The position numbers were made by a program, and so were the translations under genes. From Bryobacterales bacterium (GTDB lineage Bacteria; Acidobacteriota; Terriglobia; Bryobacterales; Bryobacteraceae), in assembly GCA_003166865.1 (NCBI GenBank), contig PMUP01000026.1:25533-89532 (forward strand): DNA of 64,000 nucleotides. Direction: 5' to 3'. The notes beneath the pieces were generated by a model. The model searched no databases. It was not told the DNA's origin and was given only the letters and a program-made list of their open reading frames with translations. Shown here in pieces: positions 26,761 to 35,827 of the stretch (positions are counted from its first letter, which is position 1; each line of letters starts with the position of its first letter).

Positions 26761-29057
26761 AGATGGGCGTATACTCCATTGGCGATCGGTTCCTTAAAGC
26801 TGGTCACCATGTTTTGCGCCAAGCGCATTTCCGTCAGTGACAGCAAGAAGGCCAGCGTGGATTCCGCTCCCTGGTTCCCATTGACGCGATCCACGTGCAA
26901 TCCATCTCCGCAGCCGCCGCTCTCGGGCGAGTAGAGTTCCAAACCCAGGTCGTTCCAGCCGATGAACCAGTCGAAGGCGCGTTCGGCCTGTTCGTACCAC
27001 CAGATGTCGGATGTGGCGCGATACGCCTCCAGACAGGCCGAGACCATGGCTTGCGCCTCTATGGGTTGCTGGTCAAAATGTGCGCGCGTGTCTCCCCGGC
27101 GGTAGAAACCATTGCTGCCAATTGGGCGAAAGTGGCCGTTCTCGGAGATCTGCAGCTCGTTCAGCCAGCGTAAGGCCTCCAAGCCTCGCTCAAAGACCGC
27201 CGGCTGTCCCGTGGCGTGCCCGCTCAGAATCAAAGCATGGGCGAGCTTGGCATTGTCGTAGGACAGCTCGTCTTCAAACCAGCACCAGTCCGGGTCGGCA
27301 CTCTGCTCGAGAAGCTTCATGAGCCGGCAGGTAAGGGTCTCGCGGGTTTGGTTGACCAGGCTGTCGCCGCTCAATCGCCGCAGGTATTCGTGAATACCGA
27401 TGAGGCCGAACGCCCACGCCCGTGGCGACGTTAAATCCGTCAAGGCCGGCAATGCCGACGCAAAAAGCTGTCCAGCGATCATCTGAAAGGTCCGGAACGG
27501 AGAACGTCCCACCGCGACGCCGAGCGCCCAAAGCGCGCGGCCCTGACAGTCTTCCGAGCCTTGGTCGTCGAGCCAGCGGCGGTCAAAACTCATGTGGTTA
27601 TGAAAGCGTTGGGTCTGGCTATCGAACGCGTGATGCAGAAAGGCGGCGCAAGTGGTGGCCATGTTCCGCGCCAGCTCTGGCTCTTCTTCCAGTTCGCCGA
27701 GCAGCACCGCCAGGATGAATGCACGCGCATTATCGTCGGTGCAATAGCCCTCGGAAAAATTCGGGACGCCAAAAATGGCGTGCTGGAAGACGCCGGTCGA
27801 ATCGGTCATCCGCGAGAGATGATTCAACTTCAACTCCGGCAGTTCCCGCGGTCTCTGGTCGAGTGTCTTGGTAACAAGGAATTTTCGGGAGAGCGCCGCA
27901 CCCTCCAGCCGCGACGACTCGAAGGAATGCATATAGAGCTGCGCGACGTTGCTCCAAACCATCTCGCGGCCCATCCGATAAGCGTTCTTGCGCATGGCGT
28001 GGCGGCGAGTGTCGTCCCCCAGCAAGCCAATCACTTCACGTGCGAGAGCCGGGGCATCGCCAAATGGAACCAGGACTCCGCGATCCTCCGCCAACAGTTC
28101 GGCGGCATGCCAATAGGGCGTCGAAATCACTGCTTTGCCGGCTCCAAACGTGTAAGCCAGCGTGCCCGAGGTGATCTGAGCTTCGTTCAGGTAGGGCGTG
28201 ATATAGAGGTCCGCGGCTCCTATGAACTCCTTCAGATTCTCGAGGTCCACGAAATCGTTGTAGAAGATAACGTTCTTCTCGATTTTGTTTTTCTTGGCAA
28301 GGAGTTCGAGGCTAACCCGGTAGGCTTCGCCATGCTCGCGCAGTTCATTGGGATGAGTGGCCCCCAGAACGATGTAAACGACGTCCGGAAATTCGGCCAG
28401 AATCCGCGGCAGGGCGTTGAGCATATACTCGATGCCCTTGTTGGGCGAAAGCAGGCCGAAGGTGAGTAGCACCACCTTTCCCTCCACGCCAAACTGATCC
28501 TTGAAGTAGGTTGGATCGACGAACCCCACGTCGGGGATGCCATGCGCGATCAGATCGACCTTTTCCGGCGGCGCGTGGTAAATGTCCTCTAGCATCTGCC
28601 GGCCACGCTCAACCATGACCACCAGCCGCGTGGAAAGGGAGATTAACTCCTGCATGACGCGCCTTTGGTCCGCTCTCGGCTCGCGCAAAATAGTATGCAG
28701 CGTGGTGACAACCGGCATCCTCAGTTCGCGCAGGAATGCCAGGATGTGACCGCCGGCCGGCCCGCCGTAAATTCCGAACTCGTGCTGCAAACAGACAATG
28801 TCCACGTTGCTGATATTGAGGAAGTCCGCGGCGCGCAAATAGGACGACAAGTCCTGCTCCTCAATCTCAAAGCGAACTACTTCCGGGTAGTCGTAACCAC
28901 CTTTGATGTCGTTGACGGACACACAGAAGCACTGGCTTTGAGGATGCGCGGCCGCGACCGCCGCCAGCAGGTCGGACGTGAACGTGGCGATGCCGCATTT
29001 GCGCGGCAAATGGTCGCCGACAAAAGCGATTTTGCGAACTTTAGTGGTTGGTTGCAT
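26757..29057 (-). CDS. GT4 glycosyltransferase fused to an alpha-helical toroid-like domain
   Basis: 766 aa. Residues 1 to about 390 are a GT4 transferase: GDHLPRKCGIATFTSDLL, LQHEFGIYGGPAGGHI, FGLLSPNKGIEYML and the donor-site region TSGTLAYTFGAGKAVISTPY. From about 410 to the end is a helix-rich region with repeated Trp/aromatic turns (YCTDDNARAFILAVLLGELE, RRWLDDQGSEDCQGRALWAL, WCWFEDELSYDNAKLAHALI, YEQAERAFDWFIGWNDLG) that looks like an (alpha/alpha)6 glycosidase-type toroid. It is the first gene of the operon and would begin the pathway. The fusion may couple transfer with processing of the product; catalytic acids were not assigned. Confidence 0.85.
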   Translation of the reverse strand: MQPTTKVRKIAFVGDHLPRKCGIATFTSDLLAAVAAAHPQSQCFCVSVNDIKGGYDYPEVVRFEIEEQDLSSYLRAADFLNISNVDIVCLQHEFGIYGGPAGGHILAFLRELRMPVVTTLHTILREPRADQRRVMQELISLSTRLVVMVERGRQMLEDIYHAPPEKVDLIAHGIPDVGFVDPTYFKDQFGVEGKVVLLTFGLLSPNKGIEYMLNALPRILAEFPDVVYIVLGATHPNELREHGEAYRVSLELLAKKNKIEKNVIFYNDFVDLENLKEFIGAADLYITPYLNEAQITSGTLAYTFGAGKAVISTPYWHAAELLAEDRGVLVPFGDAPALAREVIGLLGDDTRRHAMRKNAYRMGREMVWSNVAQLYMHSFESSRLEGAALSRKFLVTKTLDQRPRELPELKLNHLSRMTDSTGVFQHAIFGVPNFSEGYCTDDNARAFILAVLLGELEEEPELARNMATTCAAFLHHAFDSQTQRFHNHMSFDRRWLDDQGSEDCQGRALWALGVAVGRSPFRTFQMIAGQLFASALPALTDLTSPRAWAFGLIGIHEYLRRLSGDSLVNQTRETLTCRLMKLLEQSADPDWCWFEDELSYDNAKLAHALILSGHATGQPAVFERGLEALRWLNELQISENGHFRPIGSNGFYRRGDTRAHFDQQPIEAQAMVSACLEAYRATSDIWWYEQAERAFDWFIGWNDLGLELYSPESGGCGDGLHVDRVNGNQGAESTLAFLLSLTEMRLAQNMVTSFKEPIANGVYAHL

Positions 29058-29096
29058 GAGGCATTCCTTTGCTGCCCGGCGGGCTCCGACCGCGGC

Positions 29097-29987
29097 CTAG
29101 TTTGCTTCCTTGGGTTGCTCCTTGTGCCGCGCCGCGGCAATGAAATGCAGAGGGTCCCTCAGGTTTTGCAGTTCTCGGTAATAGTACAGAGGAGTGGGCC
29201 GTCTCCCATTGAACTCCAGCGTCTTCAGGAATTCGATCTCCTCTTCGTTGACGTCGCCGCTCAGGGATTTATCGTTGAGGAACTGCTCAAAGCCTGGTTC
29301 CATCGCGAAGCGTTTTTGTTGCTGCTGTTCCACAAACTCAAATCGCTTTACACTGCCTGGCGCCAGCCGGCGGTTCAAGATAATCTCCAAGCCGAAAGTC
29401 TTAAGGTCCATGTCCCAGGAGTCGATCATCGGATCGAGGAAAGAGACGCAATTCTCAACAGAGATACTGAAGACGTCGGTGTCGAGGAACTCTAGACTCG
29501 TGACTCGCATCTGCTGGTAGCTGCGGCCGCTGAGCTGAGCCATCAACCGGAGCCACTCCTCGCTTCGCAATTCCTCCTTGGCAATGCCTTGCGCGACATC
29601 CAGAAGTTTTTGCGTGACCAGGCGCTCGAGTTCGCCAAAGGGCTCTCTCTCAAAAATCCTGCGTACTTCCTTTTGCCTTTCGGGCTCGCATTTGCGGAGA
29701 ATCAAATCCCGGCATTGTTTGAAGAGTGGCCTGGGCGGCTCGGTCGCTCTCTTCTTCAACTCCTCCTGACGCTGAACTTCCGCCAGTCTCGAAAGTTCTC
29801 CGGCCGGGAGCTTGAGGAATTCGCCCATCTTGTCGTAGATATCGGTACGCCCAGGCGCCGGAGGGGCCTTCTTTCGAGTCAGGAGCTGTGAGATATAGGA
29901 ATCAGTGACCTGAGTGGCGGCAGCCAGATCTCTCTGATCCAGGCCAAGCTCACTCAAGCGCTGCTTTATCACGAGAGATACGTCCAC
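29097..29987 (-). CDS. XRE-family helix-turn-helix regulator with long C-terminal domain
   Basis: 296 aa. The first 60 residues form a Cro/C1-type helix-turn-helix (IKQRLSELGLDQRDLAAATQ, VTDSYISQLLTRKKAP). The remaining 230 residues are mostly helical and charged with no recognised domain (ERQKEVRRIFEREPFGELER; EEIEFLKTLEFNGRRPTPLY) and presumably form the sensing part. It lies 39 bases upstream of the GT4-fusion gene on the same strand, so it may be the first cistron of the polysaccharide operon and its regulator. A perfect inverted repeat 16 bases upstream of the start is a likely binding site. Confidence 0.8.
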   Translation of the reverse strand: MDVSLVIKQRLSELGLDQRDLAAATQVTDSYISQLLTRKKAPPAPGRTDIYDKMGEFLKLPAGELSRLAEVQRQEELKKRATEPPRPLFKQCRDLILRKCEPERQKEVRRIFEREPFGELERLVTQKLLDVAQGIAKEELRSEEWLRLMAQLSGRSYQQMRVTSLEFLDTDVFSISVENCVSFLDPMIDSWDMDLKTFGLEIILNRRLAPGSVKRFEFVEQQQQKRFAMEPGFEQFLNDKSLSGDVNEEEIEFLKTLEFNGRRPTPLYYYRELQNLRDPLHFIAAARHKEQPKEAN

Positions 29988-30003
29988 TGGCTCCTCGGTG
30001 GAA

Positions 30004-30023
30004 ATTCACCACTTCTGGTGAAT
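30004..30023. promoter_or_regulatory. Likely XRE operator (perfect inverted repeat)
   Basis: ATTCACCA-CTTC-TGGTGAAT is a perfect 8-bp dyad with a 4-bp spacer, located 16 bases upstream of the XRE gene start. A separate half site, CTGGTGAAT, lies at 30079-30087 next to the -10 box of a rightward promoter. This suggests autoregulation and control of the divergent gene. Confidence 0.65.
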
Positions 30024-30052
30024 CACTACTCCATTCTGGCATGACTTCGCCT

Positions 30053-30080
30053 TGACAAGCAACAATAATTAACTGATACT
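30053..30080 (+). promoter_or_regulatory. Sigma-70-type promoter for the 76-aa gene
   Basis: A perfect TTGACA (30053-30058) is followed after 16 bases by GATACT (30075-30080). The operator half site CTGGTGAAT begins inside the -10 box, so binding there would block the promoter. The region around it is markedly AT-rich for this genome. Confidence 0.6.
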
Positions 30081-30124
30081 GGTGAATGGATGCGAGAGTC
30101 GTGTGCCTCCGGTAAATTCAAAAA

Positions 30125-30355
30125 ATGGACAAACGATTAGCAAAGCGCCACAAGCGCCAAGTCTCTCGCGCAAAGGAACGGGTTAAGCTCTCCGAGCCCG
30201 ACCTGAGGACGCCTGAACAGATCAAGGCCGCCCGGGAAGCAAGCCGCCCGGACATGGGCCGTAGCAGCAGCGATGCCAATGTCGGCAAGTCCACGCCGTC
30301 ATTCCGGAGTAGCCAGGCCCGTGGCACGGGCAGTGCGGCGAAAACTGACGGGTAG
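30125..30355 (+). CDS. Small basic hypothetical protein (76 aa)
   Basis: The first half is highly basic (MDKRLAKRHKRQVSRAKERV), the second contains DLRTPEQIKAAREASRPDMG and a Ser/Gly/Ala-rich tail. No family recognised. There is a good promoter about 45 bases upstream, though no clear Shine-Dalgarno site precedes the ATG. The next gene starts 2 bases after its stop, which supports a real reading frame. A nucleic-acid-binding role is possible from composition alone. Confidence 0.6.
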   Translation: MDKRLAKRHKRQVSRAKERVKLSEPDLRTPEQIKAAREASRPDMGRSSSDANVGKSTPSFRSSQARGTGSAAKTDG

Positions 30356-30357
30356 GA

Positions 30358-30546
30358 ATGAGGCTATGGAACACTATGTTCTCCACGCAATGTCCGAATT
30401 GCAGATCTGTCGAATTTAGGGGCGTCGGCGTTCGAAACGCCATGGAGAAGGCTCTCCACTGGATCCTGTTACCCTATCGCTGCTCTCTTTGCGGCCGCCA
30501 CTTTTTCCTGTTCCGGTGGCAAGCTCCCATCGAGGGCACTGCCTGA
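30358..30546 (+). CDS. Small zinc-ribbon protein with hydrophobic segment (62 aa)
   Basis: Two CxxC knuckles, CPNCRSVEFRG and RCSLCGRHFFLFRW, stand 31 residues apart and would bind one zinc ion. Between them lies a hydrophobic stretch (MEKALHWILLPY) that may touch the membrane. The overall layout resembles short zinc-ribbon proteins often left unannotated in Acidobacteriota. It starts 2 bases after the previous gene and its end overlaps the most upstream start of the SagB-type gene. Function unknown. Confidence 0.75.
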   Translation: MRLWNTMFSTQCPNCRSVEFRGVGVRNAMEKALHWILLPYRCSLCGRHFFLFRWQAPIEGTA

Positions 30547-31985
30547 CCTGGCGGGAGTATCACGAATTCACCAAGCATAGTGTCCAGTCGCTGCGGCGAA
30601 CCCAGCACGTTCTCGATTGGAAGAACATGCCCAATCCGTTCCGGCATTATGAGGGCGCGCCGGTGCTCGACCTTCCCGCCGACCCGCCCAGCCCTGAGAT
30701 CCCCGCACTCGAATTGCTTCGCGGCGGCACAGGCGCGACAGAAGCCGTAGACGGTCCGGCGTTCCTTTCCGAACTACTGTTCTATTCCGCGTCGATCAGC
30801 GCTTCCAAGCTTGTCCCATCCACCGGAGACCGCTATGCGTTGCGCGTGAATCCATCCTCTGGCAATCTGCATCCGACGGAATTTCACTTCGTCACGCGCG
30901 GCTTAAAGGAGTGGCCGGATGGACTGTATCATTACCGTCCCTCTTCACACATGGCGGAGCAGCGCGCGACCGGCGATTTTGACATGAAGCTGATCGCGAG
31001 CTCGGCGCTAATCGTATTTGTTCTGACCAGCATTGCGTGGCGCGAGGCATGGAAGTACCGGGATCGGGCCTATCGATATTGCTTGCACGACATCGGGCAC
31101 GCCTGGCAGGCGCTCGCGCTCGCTGCCCGAGCCATGGGGTGCGACGGCTTGGCCGTTCGAGACTTCCCGGACGATGACGTCGCGCGACTCTGCCGCCTCC
31201 ACGAAGACGAGTGGCCGATGCTGATTCTCGAGCTGAGGGGCAAGTCAATTCCAGTGCGCGAACCCGACCATCGCGAGACTGTTTGGTACGGCGGGCAAGC
31301 GAACCAGCTTTCCAAGGAAACCATCGCTTACCCGTGGATTGAATCGATTCACGGCGCCACCAAGCCAACACTCAACACACCCGCGGAGCCGGCTCCTTCT
31401 GGGTCAGGCGAGATCAAGCTGCCCGTTCCTGCTTCATCGACACTTGCTTTTGGCGAGGTCGCGCGCAAGCGGCGTTCGGCGCTCGACTTCGTGGGTTTCA
31501 CGCCATCCATGTCGCTCGCGCAGCTTTCGGCGGTCATGTCCACTACGCGCCCGGATTTCATCCAGCTCTATTTGTACGTGCATCGCGTCGACGGCCTCGA
31601 ACCTGGCGTGTATCGATACTGGCCCGAGAGCGCCGAATTGGAGCAGATCAGAAGCGGCGACCAGCGGGTCGCAGCCGCCGGACTGAGCCTCGGCCAGGAT
31701 CTCGCGGGTAACGCCTGCGTGGCGTTCTCTATGATCGGCGATCTCGACCGCGCCGTCCGCGCCCTTGGCGACCGAGGCTACCGCTACGTGCATTTCGAAG
31801 CCGGCGCCATCGGACAGCGGCTATATCTTGCCGCTGAAGCGCTGGGGCTAGGAGCGACCGGAATCGGCGCATTTTTCGACGATGAAGTGCATCGTTACCT
31901 CAACCTGGCCTCCGAGCCAGCACACGTGGTGGTGTACCATTTCGCGATCGGTTATCCGGTCCCCGATCCGCGCGTCGTTGCCTAG
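30489..31985 (+). CDS. SagB/ThcOx-family dehydrogenase (double nitroreductase fold)
   Basis: About 480-498 aa, FMN-dependent. The N-terminal half has YHEFTKHSVQSLRRTQHVLD, ALRVNPSSGNLHPTEFHFVT and GLYHYRPSSHMAEQR; the C-terminal half repeats the fold with RRSALDFVGFTPSMSLAQLS, LEPGVYRYWPES and GYRYVHFEAGAIGQRLYLAA. In peptide clusters SagB enzymes oxidise azolines to azoles; here no YcaO cyclodehydratase or precursor peptide is seen, so the substrate is open. The start is uncertain: ATG at 30489 would overlap the zinc-ribbon gene by 58 bases, GTG at 30516 or a CTG at 30543 directly before TWREYHEF are alternatives. Its stop overlaps that of kgd. Confidence 0.85.
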   Translation: MRPPLFPVPVASSHRGHCLTWREYHEFTKHSVQSLRRTQHVLDWKNMPNPFRHYEGAPVLDLPADPPSPEIPALELLRGGTGATEAVDGPAFLSELLFYSASISASKLVPSTGDRYALRVNPSSGNLHPTEFHFVTRGLKEWPDGLYHYRPSSHMAEQRATGDFDMKLIASSALIVFVLTSIAWREAWKYRDRAYRYCLHDIGHAWQALALAARAMGCDGLAVRDFPDDDVARLCRLHEDEWPMLILELRGKSIPVREPDHRETVWYGGQANQLSKETIAYPWIESIHGATKPTLNTPAEPAPSGSGEIKLPVPASSTLAFGEVARKRRSALDFVGFTPSMSLAQLSAVMSTTRPDFIQLYLYVHRVDGLEPGVYRYWPESAELEQIRSGDQRVAAAGLSLGQDLAGNACVAFSMIGDLDRAVRALGDRGYRYVHFEAGAIGQRLYLAAEALGLGATGIGAFFDDEVHRYLNLASEPAHVVVYHFAIGYPVPDPRVVA

Positions 31986-34900
31986 CGTTTACGGCGCGCC
32001 AGCACCTTGCGCTTGGTCGTCGTCGCTGTTTCCAATCTGATTTCGGCGGAAAGCGCCTGGTCCAGCAGCTCGGCCAACTCCTGCTGATGGCGCTTGAACG
32101 ATCCGGAAGCGGGACTCGCGCTCGCGGCGCGGCCGGCATACCGGAGCACGCGCTGCGTGGGGTCGAGAATGGCCTGAAACTGTTCCTGCACAAAACGCCA
32201 CGCTCCCATGTTGCGCGGTTCCTCTTGCACCCACACGACCTCGGCCGTTTCCGGATAGCGCGCCAAAATATCGCGCACTTGGTCTGCCCGGAATGGATAG
32301 ATCTGCTCCAGACGAATCACCGCCACATTCTGGATGTTGCGCTCGTCTCGCGCGGCCAGGATGTCGTAGTAAACCTGTCCGGAGCACAGTAACACGCGAT
32401 TGACCCGCGATAATTCCATGCCCGTGGTGTCGTCGAGCACTTCGCGGAATGAGCCCGTCATCAATTCGTTGATGTTCGAGACAGCCTTGGGGTGGCGCAA
32501 CATTCGCTTGGGAGTAAAGACGATCAGCGGTTTGCGGACTCCACGGCGGTCCGCTCCGCCGTGCATCTGCCGGCGCAGCAGATGGAAATACTGCGCGGGC
32601 GTGCTAGCGTTCACCACTTGCAGATTGTCCTCGGCGCAGAGGGTCAGGAAGCGTTCGATGCGCGCGCTGGAATGCTCGGGGCCTTGTCCTTCGTAGCCAT
32701 GCGGCAACAGCAACACCAGACCGCTGGGCTGGCCCCATTTGGATTCGGCGCTGGCGACAAACTGGTCGATCAGGATTTGCGCGCCATTGGCGAAGTCGCC
32801 GAACTGCGCCTCCCACAGCACCAGCGTCAGCGGATCGGCCACGCTGTAGCCGAATTCAAATCCCATAACCGCGTACTCGCTCAACGAGCTGTCGTAGACT
32901 TCGAAGCGCGCTTGGTTTGGCGCGAGATGCTGCAAGGGAATGTAGCGCTGGCCGGTTTCGCTGTCAAACAGCTCCAGGTGGCGCTGGCTGAAAGTTCCGC
33001 GCCCGCTATCCTGTCCGCTTAAACGGATCGGCGTCCGTTCCATAACCAGAGTTCCGAAGGCCAGCGTTTCCGCTGTGGCCCAATCGATTGGCGCTCCGCG
33101 CAGAATTTCCTGGCGCTTCTTGAGCGTGCCTTCCAGCTTGGGGTGTACGTGAAATTCATCCGGAAACGTGGTGATGCCGTGAACCACACGCTCCAGCGCG
33201 GCTCGATCCACGGCCGTGTTCGGACTTGGCGTCGCGATTTCGTCAAGCTCCACGGCGCTGAGATCCTGGAGTTGGTATTCTTCCTGGTTCTGCTTGGAAG
33301 CGTCGAAGATATCGTTGAGCCGCTGGCTGATGCTCTTACGGATTTGCGCAACTTGCTCGTCATCGATCAAGTGTTCGCGCACCAGGTGATCGGAGTACTG
33401 CGCCGCCACCGACGGATGATTGCGGATCTTGCGATACAGAATCGGCTGCGTATAGCTCGGGTCGTCGCCTTCGTTGTGGCCATGCCGGCGGTAGCAGAAC
33501 ATGTCGATCACCACGTCGCGCTTGAATGTCTGGCGATAGTCGTAGGCCATCTGCGCCACGCGGATGCAAGCATCCGGATCGTCGCCATTGACGTGGAAGA
33601 TGGGCGCCTGCACCATGCGCGCGACGTCGGTTGAGTACGGCGTCGAACGCGCTTCATTGGGATTGGTGGTGAATCCGATCTGGTTGTTGATCACCAGGTG
33701 AATGGTGCCGCCGGTTGTGTAGCCTTCCAGTTGCGAGAGGTTGAGCGTCTCGGGAACCACGCCCTGGCCGGCGAAAGCGGCGTCGCCGTGAATCAAGATG
33801 GGGATGACGCGCTCGCGGTTGGTGTCGCCGAGCCGGTCCTGCTTGGGCCGCACGAGACCTTCCACCACCGGGTCCACCGCTTCCAGATGGCTCGGATTGA
33901 ACGCTACCGAAACCACGATCTCGCGTCCCGAGGACGATTTCCGCACGCCGCTCGCGCCGAGATGATATTTCACGTCGCCCGAGCCGTGCGTGCTTTCGGG
34001 ATCGATGCCTTCAAACTCGGAAAACAGTTGCAACAGGGACTTGCCGACGATGTTCGCCAGGACATTCAAGCGCCCGCGGTGGGCCATGCCGATGACCGTC
34101 TCATGCACGTTGGTGTCGGCCGCGCGATCCAGGATTTCGTCCAGAATCGCGATGGCGGATTCGCCGCCTTCCAGCGAAAAGCGCTTGTGCCCGATGAAGC
34201 GCGTATGCAGAAAGCGCTCGAACTCCTCGGCTTCGATGACGCGCTGCAAGGCGCGCAGCTTGGTCGGCTCGTCGATCGGCCAGCGATTGCCGGTGGGCTC
34301 CATCCGTAGCTGCAGCCAGCGCTTCTGCTCCGGAATCTGGATGTTCATGTACTCGCATCCGATTTTTCCGCAGTAGGTCTGGCGCAAGGTTTCCAGAATC
34401 TCGCGCAGCGTGGCGGTCTTCTGCGGCTGATCGTCTTCCGACATCAATGTGCCGGTGAGGAACTCGCGGTCGAGATCCCAGATGGTGAGCCCGTAAGTGG
34501 CCGGGTCGAGTTCGGAGTGATACACCGGCTCCGAACCTAACGGGTCAAAGTCCGCAATAAGATGGCCGCGCACGCGATAGGCGTTGATCAACTGCAATAC
34601 TGCGGCTTCCTTCGCCACGTCGTCGTGCTGGCCGCCCCGCAGGCCTTGGATCGCAACCGGACGATCCGGCTCCCAATGCACGGGCTTGTGCGGGATCTTG
34701 AGATCCGAAAAAATCTTCTCGTAGAAATCGCCGTCGCCCTCCAGCAACGCCTGGAGACGGCCAAGAAACATACCCGACTCAGCGCCTTGAATAACACGGT
34801 GATCATAGGTGCAGGTCACCGCCATCACCTTGCTTAGCCCCAGCGCGGCGCGTAGCTGGTCGGTGACGCCGTGGTATTCCGCCGGATAATCGATGGCGCC

Positions 34901-35674
34901 GGTGGCGATGATGGCGCCCTGGCCAGGCATCAGCCGAGGCACCGATCCAAGCGTGCCCACCGTGCCCGGATTGGTCATCGAAATGGTGGTGCCTTCGAAA
35001 TCCTGGACCGTTAGTTTATTGTTGCGCGCTCGAAAGATGATGTCGTCGAAGGCCTTGACGAACTGCGCGAAGTCCATCGAGCCGGTGTCCTTGATGTTCG
35101 GCACCTTCAAGGAACGCGTACCGTCCTTGCCCGCTACGTCCACCGCGATGCCGATGTTCACGGTGTCGCGCACCACGCGAAACGGCTGGCCATTGGTTTC
35201 CGCGTACGCGTGATTCAAGGAAGGATTGGTGGGAAGCGCCTTCACGATCGCCCAGGCGACGATGTGCGTGTAGGAGATCTTGCTCTTGCCGATCAGCGTG
35301 CGGTGTTCGTTGAGAATGCGGCGATTCTCGTCAATCACCTTCACCGGCATCACGCGCTGCGACGTCGCCAGCGGGATGCTGAGGCTGGCGTTCATGTTCT
35401 CGGCGATGCGAGCCGCCGCACCGCGCAACGGCACAAGCGTTTCACCAGCTATCGGCTGATGCTCGGGAACGGCCGGCAGCGTGGACGCGGGCGCCTGATC
35501 GTGGGAGCCGTTTTCCGGAGCAGCGGCGCCATTCCCCGGAGCTGCGGCGCCGTTGGTCTCGAAGACTTCCTTCCAGCTTTCGTCGACCGCCTTGCGATCG
35601 TTCAAATACTGCTGATACAGCTCGTCTTCGAGCCAACTGTTGATACCTAGTTCTGGCGTGCGTGATTCTTGCAT
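31982..35674 (-). CDS. kgd: Multifunctional 2-oxoglutarate decarboxylase/dehydrogenase E1-E2 fusion
   Basis: 1230 aa, the length of mycobacterial Kgd and corynebacterial OdhA. After a short N-terminal segment (GINSWLEDELYQQYLNDRKA, similar to the E1 N-terminus) comes an E2-type acyltransferase core (PLATSQRVMPVKVIDENRRI, TCTYDHRVIQGAESG) without a lipoyl domain, then the full thiamine-diphosphate E1 part (IGMAHRGRLNVLANIVGKSL, CYRRHGHNEGDDPSYTQPIL, LLPHGYEGQGPEHSSARIER). It serves the TCA cycle by converting 2-oxoglutarate to succinyl-CoA or succinic semialdehyde. The start at 35674 is preferred to an upstream in-frame start that would add 57 residues unrelated to the family. The gene stands alone; E3 is not in the window. 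Confidence 0.95.
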   Translation of the reverse strand: MQESRTPELGINSWLEDELYQQYLNDRKAVDESWKEVFETNGAAAPGNGAAAPENGSHDQAPASTLPAVPEHQPIAGETLVPLRGAAARIAENMNASLSIPLATSQRVMPVKVIDENRRILNEHRTLIGKSKISYTHIVAWAIVKALPTNPSLNHAYAETNGQPFRVVRDTVNIGIAVDVAGKDGTRSLKVPNIKDTGSMDFAQFVKAFDDIIFRARNNKLTVQDFEGTTISMTNPGTVGTLGSVPRLMPGQGAIIATGAIDYPAEYHGVTDQLRAALGLSKVMAVTCTYDHRVIQGAESGMFLGRLQALLEGDGDFYEKIFSDLKIPHKPVHWEPDRPVAIQGLRGGQHDDVAKEAAVLQLINAYRVRGHLIADFDPLGSEPVYHSELDPATYGLTIWDLDREFLTGTLMSEDDQPQKTATLREILETLRQTYCGKIGCEYMNIQIPEQKRWLQLRMEPTGNRWPIDEPTKLRALQRVIEAEEFERFLHTRFIGHKRFSLEGGESAIAILDEILDRAADTNVHETVIGMAHRGRLNVLANIVGKSLLQLFSEFEGIDPESTHGSGDVKYHLGASGVRKSSSGREIVVSVAFNPSHLEAVDPVVEGLVRPKQDRLGDTNRERVIPILIHGDAAFAGQGVVPETLNLSQLEGYTTGGTIHLVINNQIGFTTNPNEARSTPYSTDVARMVQAPIFHVNGDDPDACIRVAQMAYDYRQTFKRDVVIDMFCYRRHGHNEGDDPSYTQPILYRKIRNHPSVAAQYSDHLVREHLIDDEQVAQIRKSISQRLNDIFDASKQNQEEYQLQDLSAVELDEIATPSPNTAVDRAALERVVHGITTFPDEFHVHPKLEGTLKKRQEILRGAPIDWATAETLAFGTLVMERTPIRLSGQDSGRGTFSQRHLELFDSETGQRYIPLQHLAPNQARFEVYDSSLSEYAVMGFEFGYSVADPLTLVLWEAQFGDFANGAQILIDQFVASAESKWGQPSGLVLLLPHGYEGQGPEHSSARIERFLTLCAEDNLQVVNASTPAQYFHLLRRQMHGGADRRGVRKPLIVFTPKRMLRHPKAVSNINELMTGSFREVLDDTTGMELSRVNRVLLCSGQVYYDILAARDERNIQNVAVIRLEQIYPFRADQVRDILARYPETAEVVWVQEEPRNMGAWRFVQEQFQAILDPTQRVLRYAGRAASASPASGSFKRHQQELAELLDQALSAEIRLETATTTKRKVLARRKR

Positions 35675-35747
35675 GGAAGTAAATATAAGGGTGTAACTTC
35701 TATGATAGCGTGCCCAAGTGGCCGGAAGCCGCTCTTCTCGTAAGCTC

Positions 35748-35801
35748 TGGGATGTAAAGCTCCGTAATGGCAGCAACTTCGGCCATCGGCCAAACATCCC
35801 A
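35748..35801. other. Long-range inverted repeat in the kgd-BON intergenic region
   Basis: TGGGATGT at 35748-35755 is matched by ACATCCCA at 35794-35801, with a smaller GGCC-ATC-GGCC hairpin between. It lies upstream of the BON gene start and could be a leader structure or operator; nothing else recognisable is seen in this 153-base gap. Confidence 0.35.
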
Positions 35802-35827
35802 TTTAGTGTGGAGAAGAGGAGAAGCAT

